This document shows, one piece after another, positions 1 through 13,972 of a DNA stretch of 64,000 nt. The number at the start of each line of letters is the position of its first letter. Positions within the stretch are counted from its first letter, which is position 1. Below the pieces are notes generated by a model, which was not told the origin of the DNA, ran no database searches, and saw only the letters and a list, made by a program, of their open reading frames with translations. This DNA is from Apostichopus japonicus (taxonomy: Eukaryota > Echinodermata > Holothuroidea > Aspidochirotida > Stichopodidae), in contig NC_092564.1 in the NCBI RefSeq assembly GCF_037975245.1, forward strand, positions 52,601 through 116,600, given 5' to 3'. The position numbers and the translations under genes were made by a program.

Positions 1-3000
1 CTAACCCTAACCCTAACCCTAACCCTAACCCTAACCCTAACCCTAACCCTAACCCTAACCCTAACCCTAACCCTAACCCTAACCCTAACCCTAACCCTAA
101 CCCTAACCCTAACCCTAACCCTAACCCTAACCCTAACCCTAACCCTAACCCTAACCCTAACCCTAACCCTAACCCTAACCCTAACCCTAACCCTAACCCT
201 AACCCTAACCCTAACCCTAACCCTAACCCTAACCCTAACCCTAACCCTAACCCTAACCCTAACCCTAACCCTAACCCTAACCCTAACCCTAACCCTAACC
301 CTAACCCTAACCTAACCCTAACCCTAACCCTAACCCTAACCAACCCTAACCCTAACCCCTAACCCTAACCCTAACCCTAACCCTAACCCTAACCCTAACC
401 CTAACCCTAACCCTAACCCTAACCCTAACCCTAACCCTAACCCTAACCCTAACCCTAACCCTAACCCTAACCCTAACCCTAACCCTAACCCTAACCCTAA
501 CCCTAACCCTAACCTAACCCTAACCCTAACCCTAACCCTAACCCTAACCCTAACCCTAACCCTAACCCTAACCCTAACCCTAACCCTAACCCTAACCCTA
601 ACCCTAACCCTAACCCTAACCCTAACCCTAACCCTAACCCTAACCCTAACCCTAACCCTAACCCTAACCCTAACCCTAACCCTAACCCTAACCCTAACCC
701 TAACCCTAACCCTAACCCTAACCTAACCCTAACCCTAACCCTAACCCTAACCCTAACCCTAACCCTAACCCTAACCCTAACCCTAACCCTAACCCTACCC
801 TAACCCTAACCCTAACCCTAACCCTAACCCTAACCCTAACCCTAACCCTAACCCTAACCCTAACCCTAACCCTAACCCTAACCCTAACCCTAACCCTAAC
901 CCTAACCCTAACCCTAACCCTAACCCTAACCCTAACCCTAACCCTAACCCTAACCCTAACCCTAACCCTAACCCTAACCCTAACCCTAACCCTAACCCTA
1001 ACCCTAACCCTAACCCTAACCCTAACCCTAACCCTAACCCTAACCCTAACCCTAACCCTAACCCTAACCCTAACCCTAACCCTAACCCTAACCCTAACCC
1101 TAACCCTAACCCTAACCCTAACCCTAACCCTAACCCTAACCCTAACCCTAACCCTAACCCTAACCCTAACCCTAACCCTAACCCTAACCCTAACCCTAAC
1201 CCTAACCCTAACCCTAACCCTAACCCTAACCCTAACCCTAACCCTAACCCTAACCCTAACCCTAACCCCTAACCCTAACCCTAACCCTAACCCTAACCCT
1301 AACCCTAACCCTAACCCTAACCCTAACCCTAACCCTAACCCTAACCCTAACCCTAACCCTAACCCTAACCCTAACCCTAACCCTAACCCTAACCCTAACC
1401 CTAACCCTAACCCTAACCCTAACCCTAACCCTAACCCTAACCCTAACCCTAACCCTAACCCTAACCCTAACCCTAACCCTAACCCTAACCCTAACCCTAA
1501 CCCTAACCCTAACCCTAACCCTAACCCTAACCCTAACCCTAACCCTAACCCTAACCCTAACCCTAACCCTAACCCTAACCCTAACCCTAACCCTAACCCT
1601 AACCCTAACCCTAACCCTAACCCTAACCCTAACCCTAACCCTAACCCTAACCCTAACCCTAACCCTAACCCTAACCCTAACCCTAACCCTAACCCTAACC
1701 CTAACCCTAACCCTAACCCTAACCCTAACCCTAACCCTAACCCTAACCCTAACCCTAACCCTAACCCTAACCCTAACCCTAACCCTAACCCTAACCCTAA
1801 CCCTAACCCTAACCCTAACCCTAACCCTAACCCTAACCCTAACCCTAACCCTAACCCTAACCCTAACCCTAACCCTAACCCTAACCCTAACCCTAACCCT
1901 AACCCTAACCCTAACCCTAACCCTAACCCTAACCCTAACCCTAACCCTAACCCTAACCCTAACCCTAACCCTAACCCTAACCCTAACCCTAACCCTAACC
2001 CTAACCCTAACCCTAACCCTAACCCTAACCCTAACCCTAACCCTAACCCTAACCCTAACCCTAACCCTAACCCTAACCCTAACCCTAACCCTAACCCTAA
2101 CCCTAACCCTAACCCTAACCCTAACCCTAACCCTAACCCTAACCCTAACCCTAACCCTAACCCTAACCCTAACCCTAACCCTAACCCTAACCCTAACCCT
2201 AACCCTAACCCTAACCCTAACCCTAACCCTAACCCTAACCCTAACCCTAACCCTAACCCTAACCCTAACCCTAACCCTAACCCTAACCCTAACCCTAACC
2301 CTAACCCTAACCCTAACCCTAACCCTAACCCTAACCCTAACCCTAACCCTAACCCTAACCCTAACCCTAACCCTAACCCTAACCCTAACCCTAACCCTAA
2401 CCCTAACCCTAACCCTAACCCTAACCCTAACCCTAACCCTAACCCTAACCCTAACCCTAACCCTAACCCTAACCCTAACCCTAACCCTAACCCTAACCCT
2501 AACCCTAACCCTAACCCTAACCCTAACCCTAACCCTAACCCTAACCCTAACCCTAACCCTAACCCTAACCCTAACCCTAACCCTAACCCTAACCCTAACC
2601 CTAACCCTAACCCTAACCCTAACCCTAACCCTAACCCTAACCCTAACCCTAACCCTAACCCTAACCCTAACCCTAACCCTAACCCTAACCCTAACCCTAA
2701 CCCTAACCCTAACCCTAACCCTAACCCTAACCCTAACCCTAACCCTAACCCTAACCCTAACCCTAACCCTAACCCTAACCCTAACCCTAACCCTAACCCT
2801 AACCCTAACCCTAACCCTAACCCTAACCCTAACCCTAACCCTAACCCTAACCCTAACCCTAACCCTAACCCTAACCCTAACCCTAACCCTAACCCTAACC
2901 CTAACCCTAACCCTAACCCTAACCCTAACCCTAACCCTAACCCTAACCCTAACCCTAACCCTAACCCTAACCCTAACCCTAACCCTAACCCTAACCCTAA

Positions 3001-6000
3001 CCCTAACCCTAACCCTAACCCTAACCCTAACCCTAACCCTAACCCTAACCCTAACCCTAACCCTAACCCTAACCCTAACCCTAACCCTAACCCTAACCCT
3101 AACCCTAACCCTAACCCTAACCCTAACCCTAACCCTAACCCTAACCCTAACCCTAACCCTAACCCTAACCCTAACCCTAACCCTAACCCTAACCCTAACC
3201 CTAACCCTAACCCTAACCCTAACCCTAACCCTAACCCTAACCCTAACCCTAACCCTAACCCTAACCCTAACCCTAACCCTAACCCTAACCCTAACCCTAA
3301 CCCTAACCCTAACCCTAACCCTAACCCTAACCCTAACCCTAACCCTAACCCTAACCCTAACCCTAACCCTAACCCTAACCCTAACCCTAACCCTAACCCT
3401 AACCCTAACCCTAACCCTAACCCTAACCCTAACCCTAACCCTAACCCTAACCCTAACCCTAACCCTAACCCTAACCCTAACCCTAACCCTAACCCTAACC
3501 CTAACCCTAACCCTAACCCTAACCCTAACCCTAACCCTAACCCTAACCCTAACCCTAACCCTAACCCTAACCCTAACCCTAACCCTAACCCTAACCCTAA
3601 CCCTAACCCTAACCCTAACCCTAACCCTAACCCTAACCCTAACCCTAACCCTAACCCTAACCCTAACCCTAACCCTAACCCTAACCCTAACCCTAACCCT
3701 AACCCTAACCCTAACCCTAACCCTAACCCTAACCCTAACCCTAACCCTAACCCTAACCCTAACCCTAACCCTAACCCTAACCCTAACCCTAACCCTAACC
3801 CTAACCCTAACCCTAACCCTAACCCTAACCCTAACCCTAACCCTAACCCTAACCCTAACCCTAACCCTAACCCTAACCCTAACCCTAACCCTAACCCTAA
3901 CCCTAACCCTAACCCTAACCCTAACCCTAACCCTAACCCTAACCCTAACCCTAACCCTAACCCTAACCCTAACCCTAACCCTAACCCTAACCCTAACCCT
4001 AACCCTAACCCTAACCCTAACCCTAACCCTAACCCTAACCCTAACCCTAACCCTAACCCTAACCCTAACCCTAACCCTAACCCTAACCCTAACCCTAACC
4101 CTAACCCTAACCCTAACCCTAACCCTAACCCTAACCCTAACCCTAACCCTAACCCTAACCCTAACCCTAACCCTAACCCTAACCCTAACCCTAACCCTAA
4201 CCCTAACCCTAACCCTAACCCTAACCCTAACCCTAACCCTAACCCTAACCCTAACCCTAACCCTAACCCTAACCCTAACCCTAACCCTAACCCTAACCCT
4301 AACCCTAACCCTAACCCTAACCCTAACCCTAACCCTAACCCTAACCCTAACCCTAACCCTAACCCTAACCCTAACCCTAACCCTAACCCTAACCCTAACC
4401 CTAACCCTAACCCTAACCCTAACCCTAACCCTAACCCTAACCCTAACCCTAACCCTAACCCTAACCCTAACCCTAACCCTAACCCTAACCCTAACCCTAA
4501 CCCTAACCCTAACCCTAACCCTAACCCTAACCCTAACCCTAACCCTAACCCTAACCCTAACCCTAACCCTAACCCTAACCCTAACCCTAACCCTAACCCT
4601 AACCCTAACCCTAACCCTAACCCTAACCCTAACCCTAACCCTAACCCTAACCCTAACCCTAACCCTAACCCTAACCCTAACCCTAACCCTAACCCTAACC
4701 CTAACCCTAACCCTAACCCTAACCCTAACCCTAACCCTAACCCTAACCCTAACCCTAACCCTAACCCTAACCCTAACCCTAACCCTAACCCTAACCCTAA
4801 CCCTAACCCTAACCCTAACCCTAACCCTAACCCTAACCCTAACCCTAACCCTAACCCTAACCCTAACCCTAACCCTAACCCTAACCCTAACCCTAACCCT
4901 AACCCTAACCCTAACCCTAACCCTAACCCTAACCCTAACCCTAACCCTAACCCTAACCCTAACCCTAACCCTAACCCTAACCCTAACCCTAACCCTAACC
5001 CTAACCCTAACCCTAACCCTAACCCTAACCCTAACCCTAACCCTAACCCTAACCCTAACCCTAACCCTAACCCTAACCCTAACCCTAACCCTAACCCTAA
5101 CCCTAACCCTAACCCTAACCCTAACCCTAACCCTAACCCTAACCCTAACCCTAACCCTAACCCTAACCCTAACCCTAACCCTAACCCTAACCCTAACCCT
5201 AACCCTAACCCTAACCCTAACCCTAACCCTAACCCTAACCCTAACCCTAACCCTAACCCTAACCCTAACCCTAACCCTAACCCTAACCCTAACCCTAACC
5301 CTAACCCTAACCCTAACCCTAACCCTAACCCTAACCCTAACCCTAACCCTAACCCTAACCCTAACCCTAACCCTAACCCTAACCCTAACCCTAACCCTAA
5401 CCCTAACCCTAACCCTAACCCTAACCCTAACCCTAACCCTAACCCTAACCCTAACCCTAACCCTAACCCTAACCCTAACCCTAACCCTAACCCTAACCCT
5501 AACCCTAACCCTAACCCTAACCCTAACCCTAACCCTAACCCTAACCCTAACCCTAACCCTAACCCTAACCCTAACCCTAACCCTAACCCTAACCCTAACC
5601 CTAACCCTAACCCTAACCCTAACCCTAACCCTAACCCTAACCCTAACCCTAACCCTAACCCTAACCCTAACCCTAACCCTAACCCTAACCCTAACCCTAA
5701 CCCTAACCCTAACCCTAACCCTAACCCTAACCCTAACCCTAACCCTAACCCTAACCCTAACCCTAACCCTAACCCTAACCCTAACCCTAACCCTAACCCT
5801 AACCCTAACCCTAACCCTAACCCTAACCCTAACCCTAACCCTAACCCTAACCCTAACCCTAACCCTAACCCTAACCCTAACCCTAACCCTAACCCTAACC
5901 CTAACCCTAACCCTAACCCTAACCCTAACCCTAACCCTAACCCTAACCCTAACCCTAACCCTAACCCTAACCCTAACCCTAACCCTAACCCTAACCCTAA

Positions 6001-9000
6001 CCCTAACCCTAACCCTAACCCTAACCCTAACCCTAACCCTAACCCTAACCCTAACCCTAACCCTAACCCTAACCCTAACCCTAACCCTAACCCTAACCCT
6101 AACCCTAACCCTAACCCTAACCCTAACCCTAACCCTAACCCTAACCCTAACCCTAACCCTAACCCTAACCCTAACCCTAACCCTAACCCTAACCCTAACC
6201 CTAACCCTAACCCTAACCCTAACCCTAACCCTAACCCTAACCCTAACCCTAACCCTAACCCTAACCCTAACCCTAACCCTAACCCTAACCCTAACCCTAA
6301 CCCTAACCCTAACCCTAACCCTAACCCTAACCCTAACCCTAACCCTAACCCTAACCCTAACCCTAACCCTAACCCTAACCCTAACCCTAACCCTAACCCT
6401 AACCCTAACCCTAACCCTAACCCTAACCCTAACCCTAACCCTAACCCTAACCCTAACCCTAACCCTAACCCTAACCCTAACCCTAACCCTAACCCTAACC
6501 CTAACCCTAACCCTAACCCTAACCCTAACCCTAACCCTAACCCTAACCCTAACCCTAACCCTAACCCTAACCCTAACCCTAACCCTAACCCTAACCCTAA
6601 CCCTAACCCTAACCTAACCCTAACCCTAACCCTAACCCTAACCCTAACCCTAACCCTAACCCTAACCCTAACCCTAACCCTAACCCTAACCCTAACCCTA
6701 ACCCTAACCCTAACCCTAACCCTAACCCTAACCCTAACCCTAACCCTAACCCTAACCCTAACCCTAACCCTAACCCTAACCCTAACCCTAACCCTAACCC
6801 TAACCCTAACCCTAACCCTAACCCTAACCCTAACCCTAACCCTAACCCTAACCCTAACCCTAACCCTAACCCTAACCCTAACCCTAACCCTAACCCTAAC
6901 CCTAACCCTAACCCTAACCCTAACCCTAACCCTAACCCTAACCCTAACCCTAACCCTAACCCTAACCCTAACCCTAACCCTAACCCTAACCCTAACCCTA
7001 ACCCTAACCCTAACCCTAACCCTAACCCTAACCCTAACCCTAACCCTAACCCTAACCCTAACCCTAACCCTAACCCTAACCCTAACCCTAACCCTAACCC
7101 TAACCCTAACCCTAACCCTAACCCTAACCCTAACCCTAACCCTAACCCTAACCCTAACCCTAACCCTAACCCTAACCCTAACCCTAACCCTAACCCTAAC
7201 CCTAACCCTAACCCTAACCCTAACCCTAACCCTAACCCTAACCCTAACCCTAACCCTAACCCTAACCCTAACCCTAACCCTAACCCTAACCCTAACCCTA
7301 ACCCTAACCCTAACCCTAACCCTAACCCTAACCCTAACCCTAACCCTAACCCTAACCCTAACCCTAACCCTAACCCTAACCCTAACCCTAACCCTAACCC
7401 TAACCCTAACCCTAACCCTAACCCTAACCCTAACCCTAACCCTAACCCTAACCCTAACCCTAACCCTAACCCTAACCCTAACCCTAACCCTAACCCTAAC
7501 CCTAACCCTAACCCTAACCCTAACCCTAACCCTAACCCTAACCCTAACCCTAACCCTAACCCTAACCCTAACCCTAACCCTAACCCTAACCCTAACCCTA
7601 ACCCTAACCCTAACCCTAACCCTAACCCTAACCCTAACCCTAACCCTAACCCTAACCCTAACCCTAACCCTAACCCTAACCCTAACCCTAACCCTAACCC
7701 TAACCCTAACCCTAACCCTAACCCTAACCCTAACCCTAACCCTAACCCTAACCCTAACCCTAACCCTAACCCTAACCCTAACCCTAACCCTAACCCTAAC
7801 CCTAACCCTAACCCTAACCCTAACCCTAACCCTAACCCTAACCCTAACCCTAACCCTAACCCTAACCCTAACCCTAACCCTAACCCTAACCCTAACCCTA
7901 ACCCTAACCCTAACCCTAACCCTAACCCTAACCCTAACCCTAACCCTAACCCTAACCCTAACCCTAACCCTAACCCTAACCCTAACCCTAACCCTAACCC
8001 TAACCCTAACCCTAACCCTAACCCTAACCCTAACCCTAACCCTAACCCTAACCCTAACCCTAACCCTAACCCTAACCCTAACCCTAACCCTAACCCTAAC
8101 CCTAACCCTAACCCTAACCCTAACCCTAACCCTAACCCTAACCCTAACCCTAACCCTAACCCTAACCCTAACCCTAACCCTAACCCTAACCCTAACCCTA
8201 ACCCTAACCCTAACCCTAACCCTAACCCTAACCCTAACCCTAACCCTAACCCTAACCCTAACCCTAACCCTAACCCTAACCCTAACCCTAACCCTAACCC
8301 TAACCCTAACCCTAACCCTAACCCTAACCCTAACCCTAACCCTAACCCTAACCCTAACCCTAACCCTAACCCTAACCCTAACCCTAACCCTAACCCTAAC
8401 CCTAACCCTAACCCTAACCCTAACCCTAACCCTAACCCTAACCCTAACCCTAACCCTAACCCTAACCCTAACCCTAACCCTAACCCTAACCCTAACCCTA
8501 ACCCTAACCCTAACCCTAACCCTAACCCTAACCCTAACCCTAACCCTAACCCTAACCCTAACCCTAACCCTAACCCTAACCCTAACCCTAACCCTAACCC
8601 TAACCCTAACCCTAACCCTAACCCTAACCCTAACCCTAACCCTAACCCTAACCCTAACCCTAACCCTAACCCTAACCCTAACCCTAACCCTAACCCTAAC
8701 CCTAACCCTAACCCTAACCCTAACCCTAACCCTAACCCTAACCCTAACCCTAACCCTAACCCTAACCCTAACCCTAACCCTAACCCTAACCCTAACCCTA
8801 ACCCTAACCCTAACCCTAACCCTAACCCTAACCCTAACCCTAACCCTAACCCTAACCCTAACCCTAACCCTAACCCTAACCCTAACCCTAACCCTAACCC
8901 TAACCCTAACCCTAACCCTAACCCTAACCCTAACCCTAACCCTAACCCTAACCCTAACCCTAACCCTAACCCTAACCCTAACCCTAACCCTAACCCTAAC

Positions 9001-11058
9001 CCTAACCCTAACCCTAACCCTAACCCTAACCCTAACCCTAACCCTAACCCTAACCCTAACCCTAACCCTAACCCTAACCCTAACCCTAACCCTAACCCTA
9101 ACCCTAACCCTAACCCTAACCCTAACCCTAACCCTAACCCTAACCCTAACCCTAACCCTAACCCTAACCCTAACCCTAACCCTAACCCTAACCCTAACCC
9201 TAACCCTAACCCTAACCCTAACCCTAACCCTAACCCTAACCCTAACCCTAACCCTAACCCTAACCCTAACCCTAACCCTAACCCTAACCCTAACCCTAAC
9301 CCTAACCCTAACCCTAACCCTAACCCTAACCCTAACCCTAACCCTAACCCTAACCCTAACCCTAACCCTAACCCTAACCCTAACCCTAACCCTAACCCTA
9401 ACCCTAACCCTAACCCTAACCCTAACCCTAACCCTAACCCTAACCCTAACCCTAACCCTAACCCTAACCCTAACCCTAACCCTAACCCTAACCCTAACCC
9501 TAACCCTAACCCTAACCCTAACCCTAACCCTAACCCTAACCCTAACCCTAACCCTAACCCTAACCCTAACCCTAACCCTAACCCTAACCCTAACCCTAAC
9601 CCTAACCCTAACCCTAACCCTAACCCTAACCCTAACCCTAACCCTAACCCTAACCCTAACCCTAACCCTAACCCTAACCCTAACCCTAACCCTAACCCTA
9701 ACCCTAACCCTAACCCTAACCCTAACCCTAACCCTAACCCTAACCCTAACCCTAACCCTAACCCTAACCCTAACCCTAACCCTAACCCTAACCCTAACCC
9801 TAACCCTAACCCTAACCCTAACCCTAACCCTAACCCTAACCCTAACCCTAACCCTAACCCTAACCCTAACCCTAACCCTAACCCTAACCCTAACCCTAAC
9901 CCTAACCCTAACCCTAACCCTAACCCTAACCCTAACCCTAACCCTAACCCTAACCCTAACCCTAACCCTAACCCTAACCCTAACCCTAACCCTAACCCTA
10001 ACCCTAACCCTAACCCTAACCCTAACCCTAACCCTAACCCTAACCCTAACCCTAACCCTAACCCTAACCCTAACCCTAACCCTAACCCTAACCCTAACCC
10101 TAACCCTAACCCTAACCCTAACCCTAACCCTAACCCTAACCCTAACCCTAACCCTAACCCTAACCCTAACCCTAACCCTAACCCTAACCCTAACCCTAAC
10201 CCTAACCCTAACCCTAACCCTAACCCTAACCCTAACCCTAACCCTAACCCTAACCCTAACCCTAACCCTAACCCTAACCCTAACCCTAACCCTAACCCTA
10301 ACCCTAACCCTAACCCTAACCCTAACCCTAACCCTAACCCTAACCCTAACCCTAACCCTAACCCTAACCCTAACCCTAACCCTAACCCTAACCCTAACCC
10401 TAACCCTAACCCTAACCCTAACCCTAACCCTAACCCTAACCCTAACCCTAACCCTAACCCTAACCCTAACCCTAACCCTAACCCTAACCCTAACCCTAAC
10501 CCTAACCCTAACCCTAACCCTAACCCTAACCCTAACCCTAACCCTAACCCTAACCCTAACCCTAACCCTAACCCTAACCCTAACCCTAACCCTAACCCTA
10601 ACCCTAACCCTAACCCTAACCCTAACCCTAACCCTAACCCTAACCCTAACCCTAACCCTAACCCTAACCCTAACCCTAACCCTAACCCTAACCCTAACCC
10701 TAACCCTAACCCTAACCCTAACCCTAACCCTAACCCTAACCCTAACCCTAACCCTAACCCTAACCCTAACCCTAACCCTAACCCTAACCCTAACCCTAAC
10801 CCTAACCCTAACCCTAACCCTAACCCTAACCCTAACCCTAACCCTAACCCTAACCCTAACCCTAACCCTAACCCTAACCCTAACCCTAACCCTAACCCTA
10901 ACCCTAACCCTAACCCTAACCCTAACCCTAACCCTAACCCTAACCCTAACCCTAACCCTAACCCTAACCCTAACCCTAACCCTAACCCTAACCCTAACCC
11001 TAACCCCTAACCCTAACCCTAACCCTAACCCTAACCCTAACCCTAACCCTAACCCTAA
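1..11058. repeat. Terminal telomere, C-strand (CCCTAA)n
   Basis: The stretch is an almost uninterrupted hexamer array of CCCTAA, i.e. TTAGGG on the other strand, the repeat added by telomerase in vertebrates and many other metazoans. C-rich strand reading 5' to 3' from base 1 is the expected orientation for the left end of a chromosome. Off-register units are rare. They cluster distally (about 310, 340, 355, 513, 722, 796 and 1266), with single ones near 6614 and 11005. The runs between about 1270 and 6613 and between 6618 and 11003 look perfect. The last unit, CCCTAA, is followed directly by TTAGG, forming a small back-to-back palindrome at the junction. The distal irregularities could be consensus errors at a contig end. 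Confidence 0.98.
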
Positions 11059-11063
11059 TTAGG

Positions 11064-11110
11064 ACCAATGCCCTCTTGGGACGTCAAAATGCCCACTTGG
11101 GACGTGATGG
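11064..11110 (-). repeat. Subtelomere junction motif, left copy
   Basis: The bases next to the telomere read ACCAATGCCC, then TTGGGACGTCAAAATGCCCA and CTTGGGACGT. The reverse complement of this string is repeated at about 27115-27155, against the internal telomere tract. Both copies therefore place the ACCAAT end against telomere repeats, but in opposite orientations. The 21-bp unit (CGTCCC..GGGCAT) is the same one that forms the minisatellite at 26884-27155. Confidence 0.85.
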
Positions 11111-11670
11111 GTCCGAACGTAACTTTTTTTTTTCGTCATTCTCACCCCCACGGGACCCCCCTGGGGGGGTTAAAAAAAAATATTTGGGGGGGTGCCAAAA
11201 ATTTTTTTTTTTTTCACAACATGCGTCTGCACGAGTAGAGTGACCAGAAGCGAAAAATTTTTGAAAAAAGTTGACCGGAAGTGACCAAAAAATTATGTTA
11301 TGTAATAGGTGCCTACGTCCCAAGAGGGCACTTTCACGTCCCGGGTGTCCATTTTTTGGGGTCGATCTCGGAAAGTTGGGCATCGGGAAGTCCAATATTT
11401 GGTCAAAGGGTTGAACTGTTGTCACTGTACACCCACCCACACTTCCGGTCAGTTTGGGTCACATGACTTTTTATTACAGCCATAAAATGCAGTTGACTTA
11501 ATATATTACCTCATTGTTTCATTTTTGAAAATGACTACCCCTAGGGTTATGGTCGAAAATCGTAAACTTTGACCTTTGACCTCCAAATTTCTTGTGGATG
11601 TTAAGGCTCAATAGGGCACTGACATATGCAAAGGGCAAGTATATGTCACTTCCGGTTAATGTGTTATAGG

Positions 11671-11821
11671 GGGTCAAAGGTCAAAAATGTCGTTCCTTCA
11701 AAAAAAGGTCAAAAATCGTGAGAGTGACCGATTTCCACGAAACTTGCAACGATGACCTGTGAGGTCATAAGGAATGGTCACCTGAAAAATTTCGGCCATG
11801 AGGTCATCGGGTCAAAGGTCA
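11671..11821 (+). promoter_or_regulatory. Two DR1-type nuclear-receptor half-site pairs
   Basis: GGGTCAAAGGTCA occurs at 11671-11683 and again at 11809-11821. Two AGGTCA-like half sites spaced by one base form the DR1 layout bound by RXR, HNF4 and COUP-type receptors. The sequence match is direct; binding is inference. Similar strings fill the dispersed repeat of the right half of the window, so these may be repeat-derived. Confidence 0.4.
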
Positions 11822-12260
11822 ATCAGAGGTCAAAAATTTAGTTCATCATTTTTTATTAGTTTTTATTGGATATCATAAGTCGGACCACCGAAAATGGTCT
11901 AAAAGTTTTTTTTTGACCTAAGGTCATACCAATCCAAGATGGCTGCCACTCAAAGTTAACCCCAACCCCTAGCTTTGGCTAGGGTTAGCTTGGGGTTAGC
12001 ATATTCGACTCCTGTGTGTACACGATATGGTTTTTCGGGACACAAATTGGTGTCGTGATGTAACTCGATGCGTACTATCACGTGATTATCTTAAACTTGT
12101 TTCAAGTCGTTTACTTTCTGAATGAGGGCGCTGTAAAGTTTTACCTAGGGGTCCGTTTCTGAGACGGGAGGAATAAGCTATCGACCTGTAACTCACACCG
12201 AAGACTTATCACTTGAGCCTGTACAAAATAAGTTCCGCTTTGGACCCTTTTTTATTCTGA

Positions 12261-12276
12261 CCGGAAGTGACGTCAC
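12261..12276 (+). promoter_or_regulatory. Composite ETS/CRE-like motif
   Basis: CCGGAAGTGACGTCAC contains an ETS core (CCGGAAGT) fused to a full CRE (TGACGTCA), an arrangement known from many animal promoters. It lies in telomere-adjacent DNA with no gene nearby. It could drive a non-coding subtelomeric transcript, but nothing here proves transcription. Confidence 0.35.
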
Positions 12277-13428
12277 AAAACACAATATCATCGATTATTA
12301 CAAAATTCGATATTTGATTACCTTTTGAATAGCAGCAAAAATATGTCGCGACATGTTCTATCGATTCTGTGAATTTAAAAAAATTTCATCAATGTTTGAC
12401 AAAATGGCGGCCAAAATAAAATATTAATAAGATAATATTTAACAAAAGTATAAAAAAATAATCAAAGACCGGAATTAGATTAAACGACATTTATATAATC
12501 TCTAATTATTAGTTTTAACTAAATCTGAAATTTCGAGCAAATTGGGTGAATTTGAATTTTTCGCCGAAAATAGCGCCACCACCGGATGACGTCAGAAAAT
12601 AAAAATCGCGCGAAATACATGAAAATATTGTTCCAGATAGTATCGGACATGCCGAATCCATTAGTGCTATTTTTGGAACGATCGAATGTTCCGTTCTTGA
12701 GATATGGGTACAGATGAGTCAAAAAGTGGGTCGATGTGACGTCACGCTACAGCAAAACCGGGCATCCGGTGGAAACGGGACATCCGGTAATTAAAGATCA
12801 CAGATAGGGCTATCCATCGATTATAACTTTGCCTGATTTCCATTTGACCTAAGGTATAAAAAAAGCTGCTCGAATGTTGACCTCGGCGCTGGCATCCTTG
12901 TTTAGGGTTATCATAGCTGCTACCGGTGAAAAACACCTATTTTGGGGGGGACCTCAAAAACGTATAGACTATACCCCCTTCCCGAAAATTAATGCTACCG
13001 TATGAGTTGTCTACACGTAGCTACGACTCTTGTCTCCCACATAGCTAAAATTCAGCTCCGTCACATACCCTCGGTGGAAAGGAAGGGGTACCGAAAAGAG
13101 GTACTTTTTTAACTTTTCAAGACAAAAACACCTATTTTTGGCGCAGATAGAAATCATATATACAAAGAGCCTTTTCCGGTCATATAATTACACGAAATTG
13201 ATGTATGACAATGACGAGGGTGTCTTCTACTACACGTCAAAATTTCATTTCGATGGGTACTTCAGAGAGGACAGGAGGGGGGGTTGACAAGAGGGGGTTT
13301 TCCAACTTTTGCACGTATGAAGAACACGTATTTCTATCGGGTCCTCTGGGACCCTATATCTCCCGAACGGAAGCAGGTATGGACCTGGGAGTTGCAGATT
13401 TGGACTCCTGGGCATCGATTACCCCCTG

Positions 13429-13436
13429 TGACGTCA
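13429..13436 (+). promoter_or_regulatory. CRE palindrome TGACGTCA, repeated in every satellite unit
   Basis: TGACGTCA is the full CREB/ATF consensus. It occurs at the same place in all eight satellite units, within tgtgacgtcattttgacc. Conservation is expected from array homogenisation, so function is not shown. Confidence 0.35.
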
Positions 13437-13958
13437 TTTTGACCAAATCCATTTTGGGGCAATTTCGGTAAAAACCGTAAGGGGTAACCCTTATGGTTTT
13501 TTTGGGTGAAAATAATTTTTGTCGCAAAGACGGGCAGTGTGTATCTTTTCTGATTGTTCTCGACACGCTGATCACGAATCTGAAGTTAATTTTGGAATTG
13601 GGTGTTGTGTGGGGGCATGGGGGGCCAAAAACCATTGGGAGGGGGGCACGACCCCAAGTGGGTGTCTCCAAAAAAGAACGAAATACACCTGTTCTGGTGC
13701 TTCTTGGGGTGCTGATGATGAATCTGAGATTATTTTGGCGGTTCGTAGGCGTGGGGAGTGGTGGGGGAATTTAATACCTTCCGGGCGTCCCATGGCGCAC
13801 GCTACCGAGAGTTTTTTGCTGACTGTTTGTACTTTTCCTCAAAATGACCCCCCTACCACCCCGGAGAAGTGACAAACCTAAAAGTTTTATTCTAATTTTG
13901 GAAAGGGGACACCCTAGCGGTGGTACCCTTAAAAGATGGCCGTAATCGGACCACTCCA

Positions 13959-13972
13959 GTAACCATGGTAAC
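13959..13972. promoter_or_regulatory. X-box-type palindrome, one per 205-bp sub-monomer
   Basis: GTAACCATGGTAAC is a perfect 14-bp palindrome that fits the RFX X-box pattern GT-N-R-CC, spacer, R-G-Y-AAC. The next copies are at 14164 and 14370 (first base A in the last one), so the spacing equals the monomer length. I count 32 copies across the array, one per sub-monomer. RFX binding is inferred from the known consensus only. Confidence 0.5.

Larger units (their letters stand above)
11059..12920. other. Telomere-adjacent subtelomeric sequence, no gene recognised
   Basis: This is about 1.9 kb of largely single-copy DNA between the telomere and the satellite. It begins with a junction motif and holds long T, A, G and C homopolymer runs at about 11125-11215. 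Several GGTCAAAGGTCA-type elements and stretches with CpG-containing CRE and ETS motifs follow. Open frames here are short and lack codon structure. A trace of the 21-bp CGTCCC minisatellite lies at about 11318-11355 (cgtcccaagagggcac, then cacgtcccgggtgtcc). I see no exon, RNA gene or transposon end. Confidence 0.7.
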
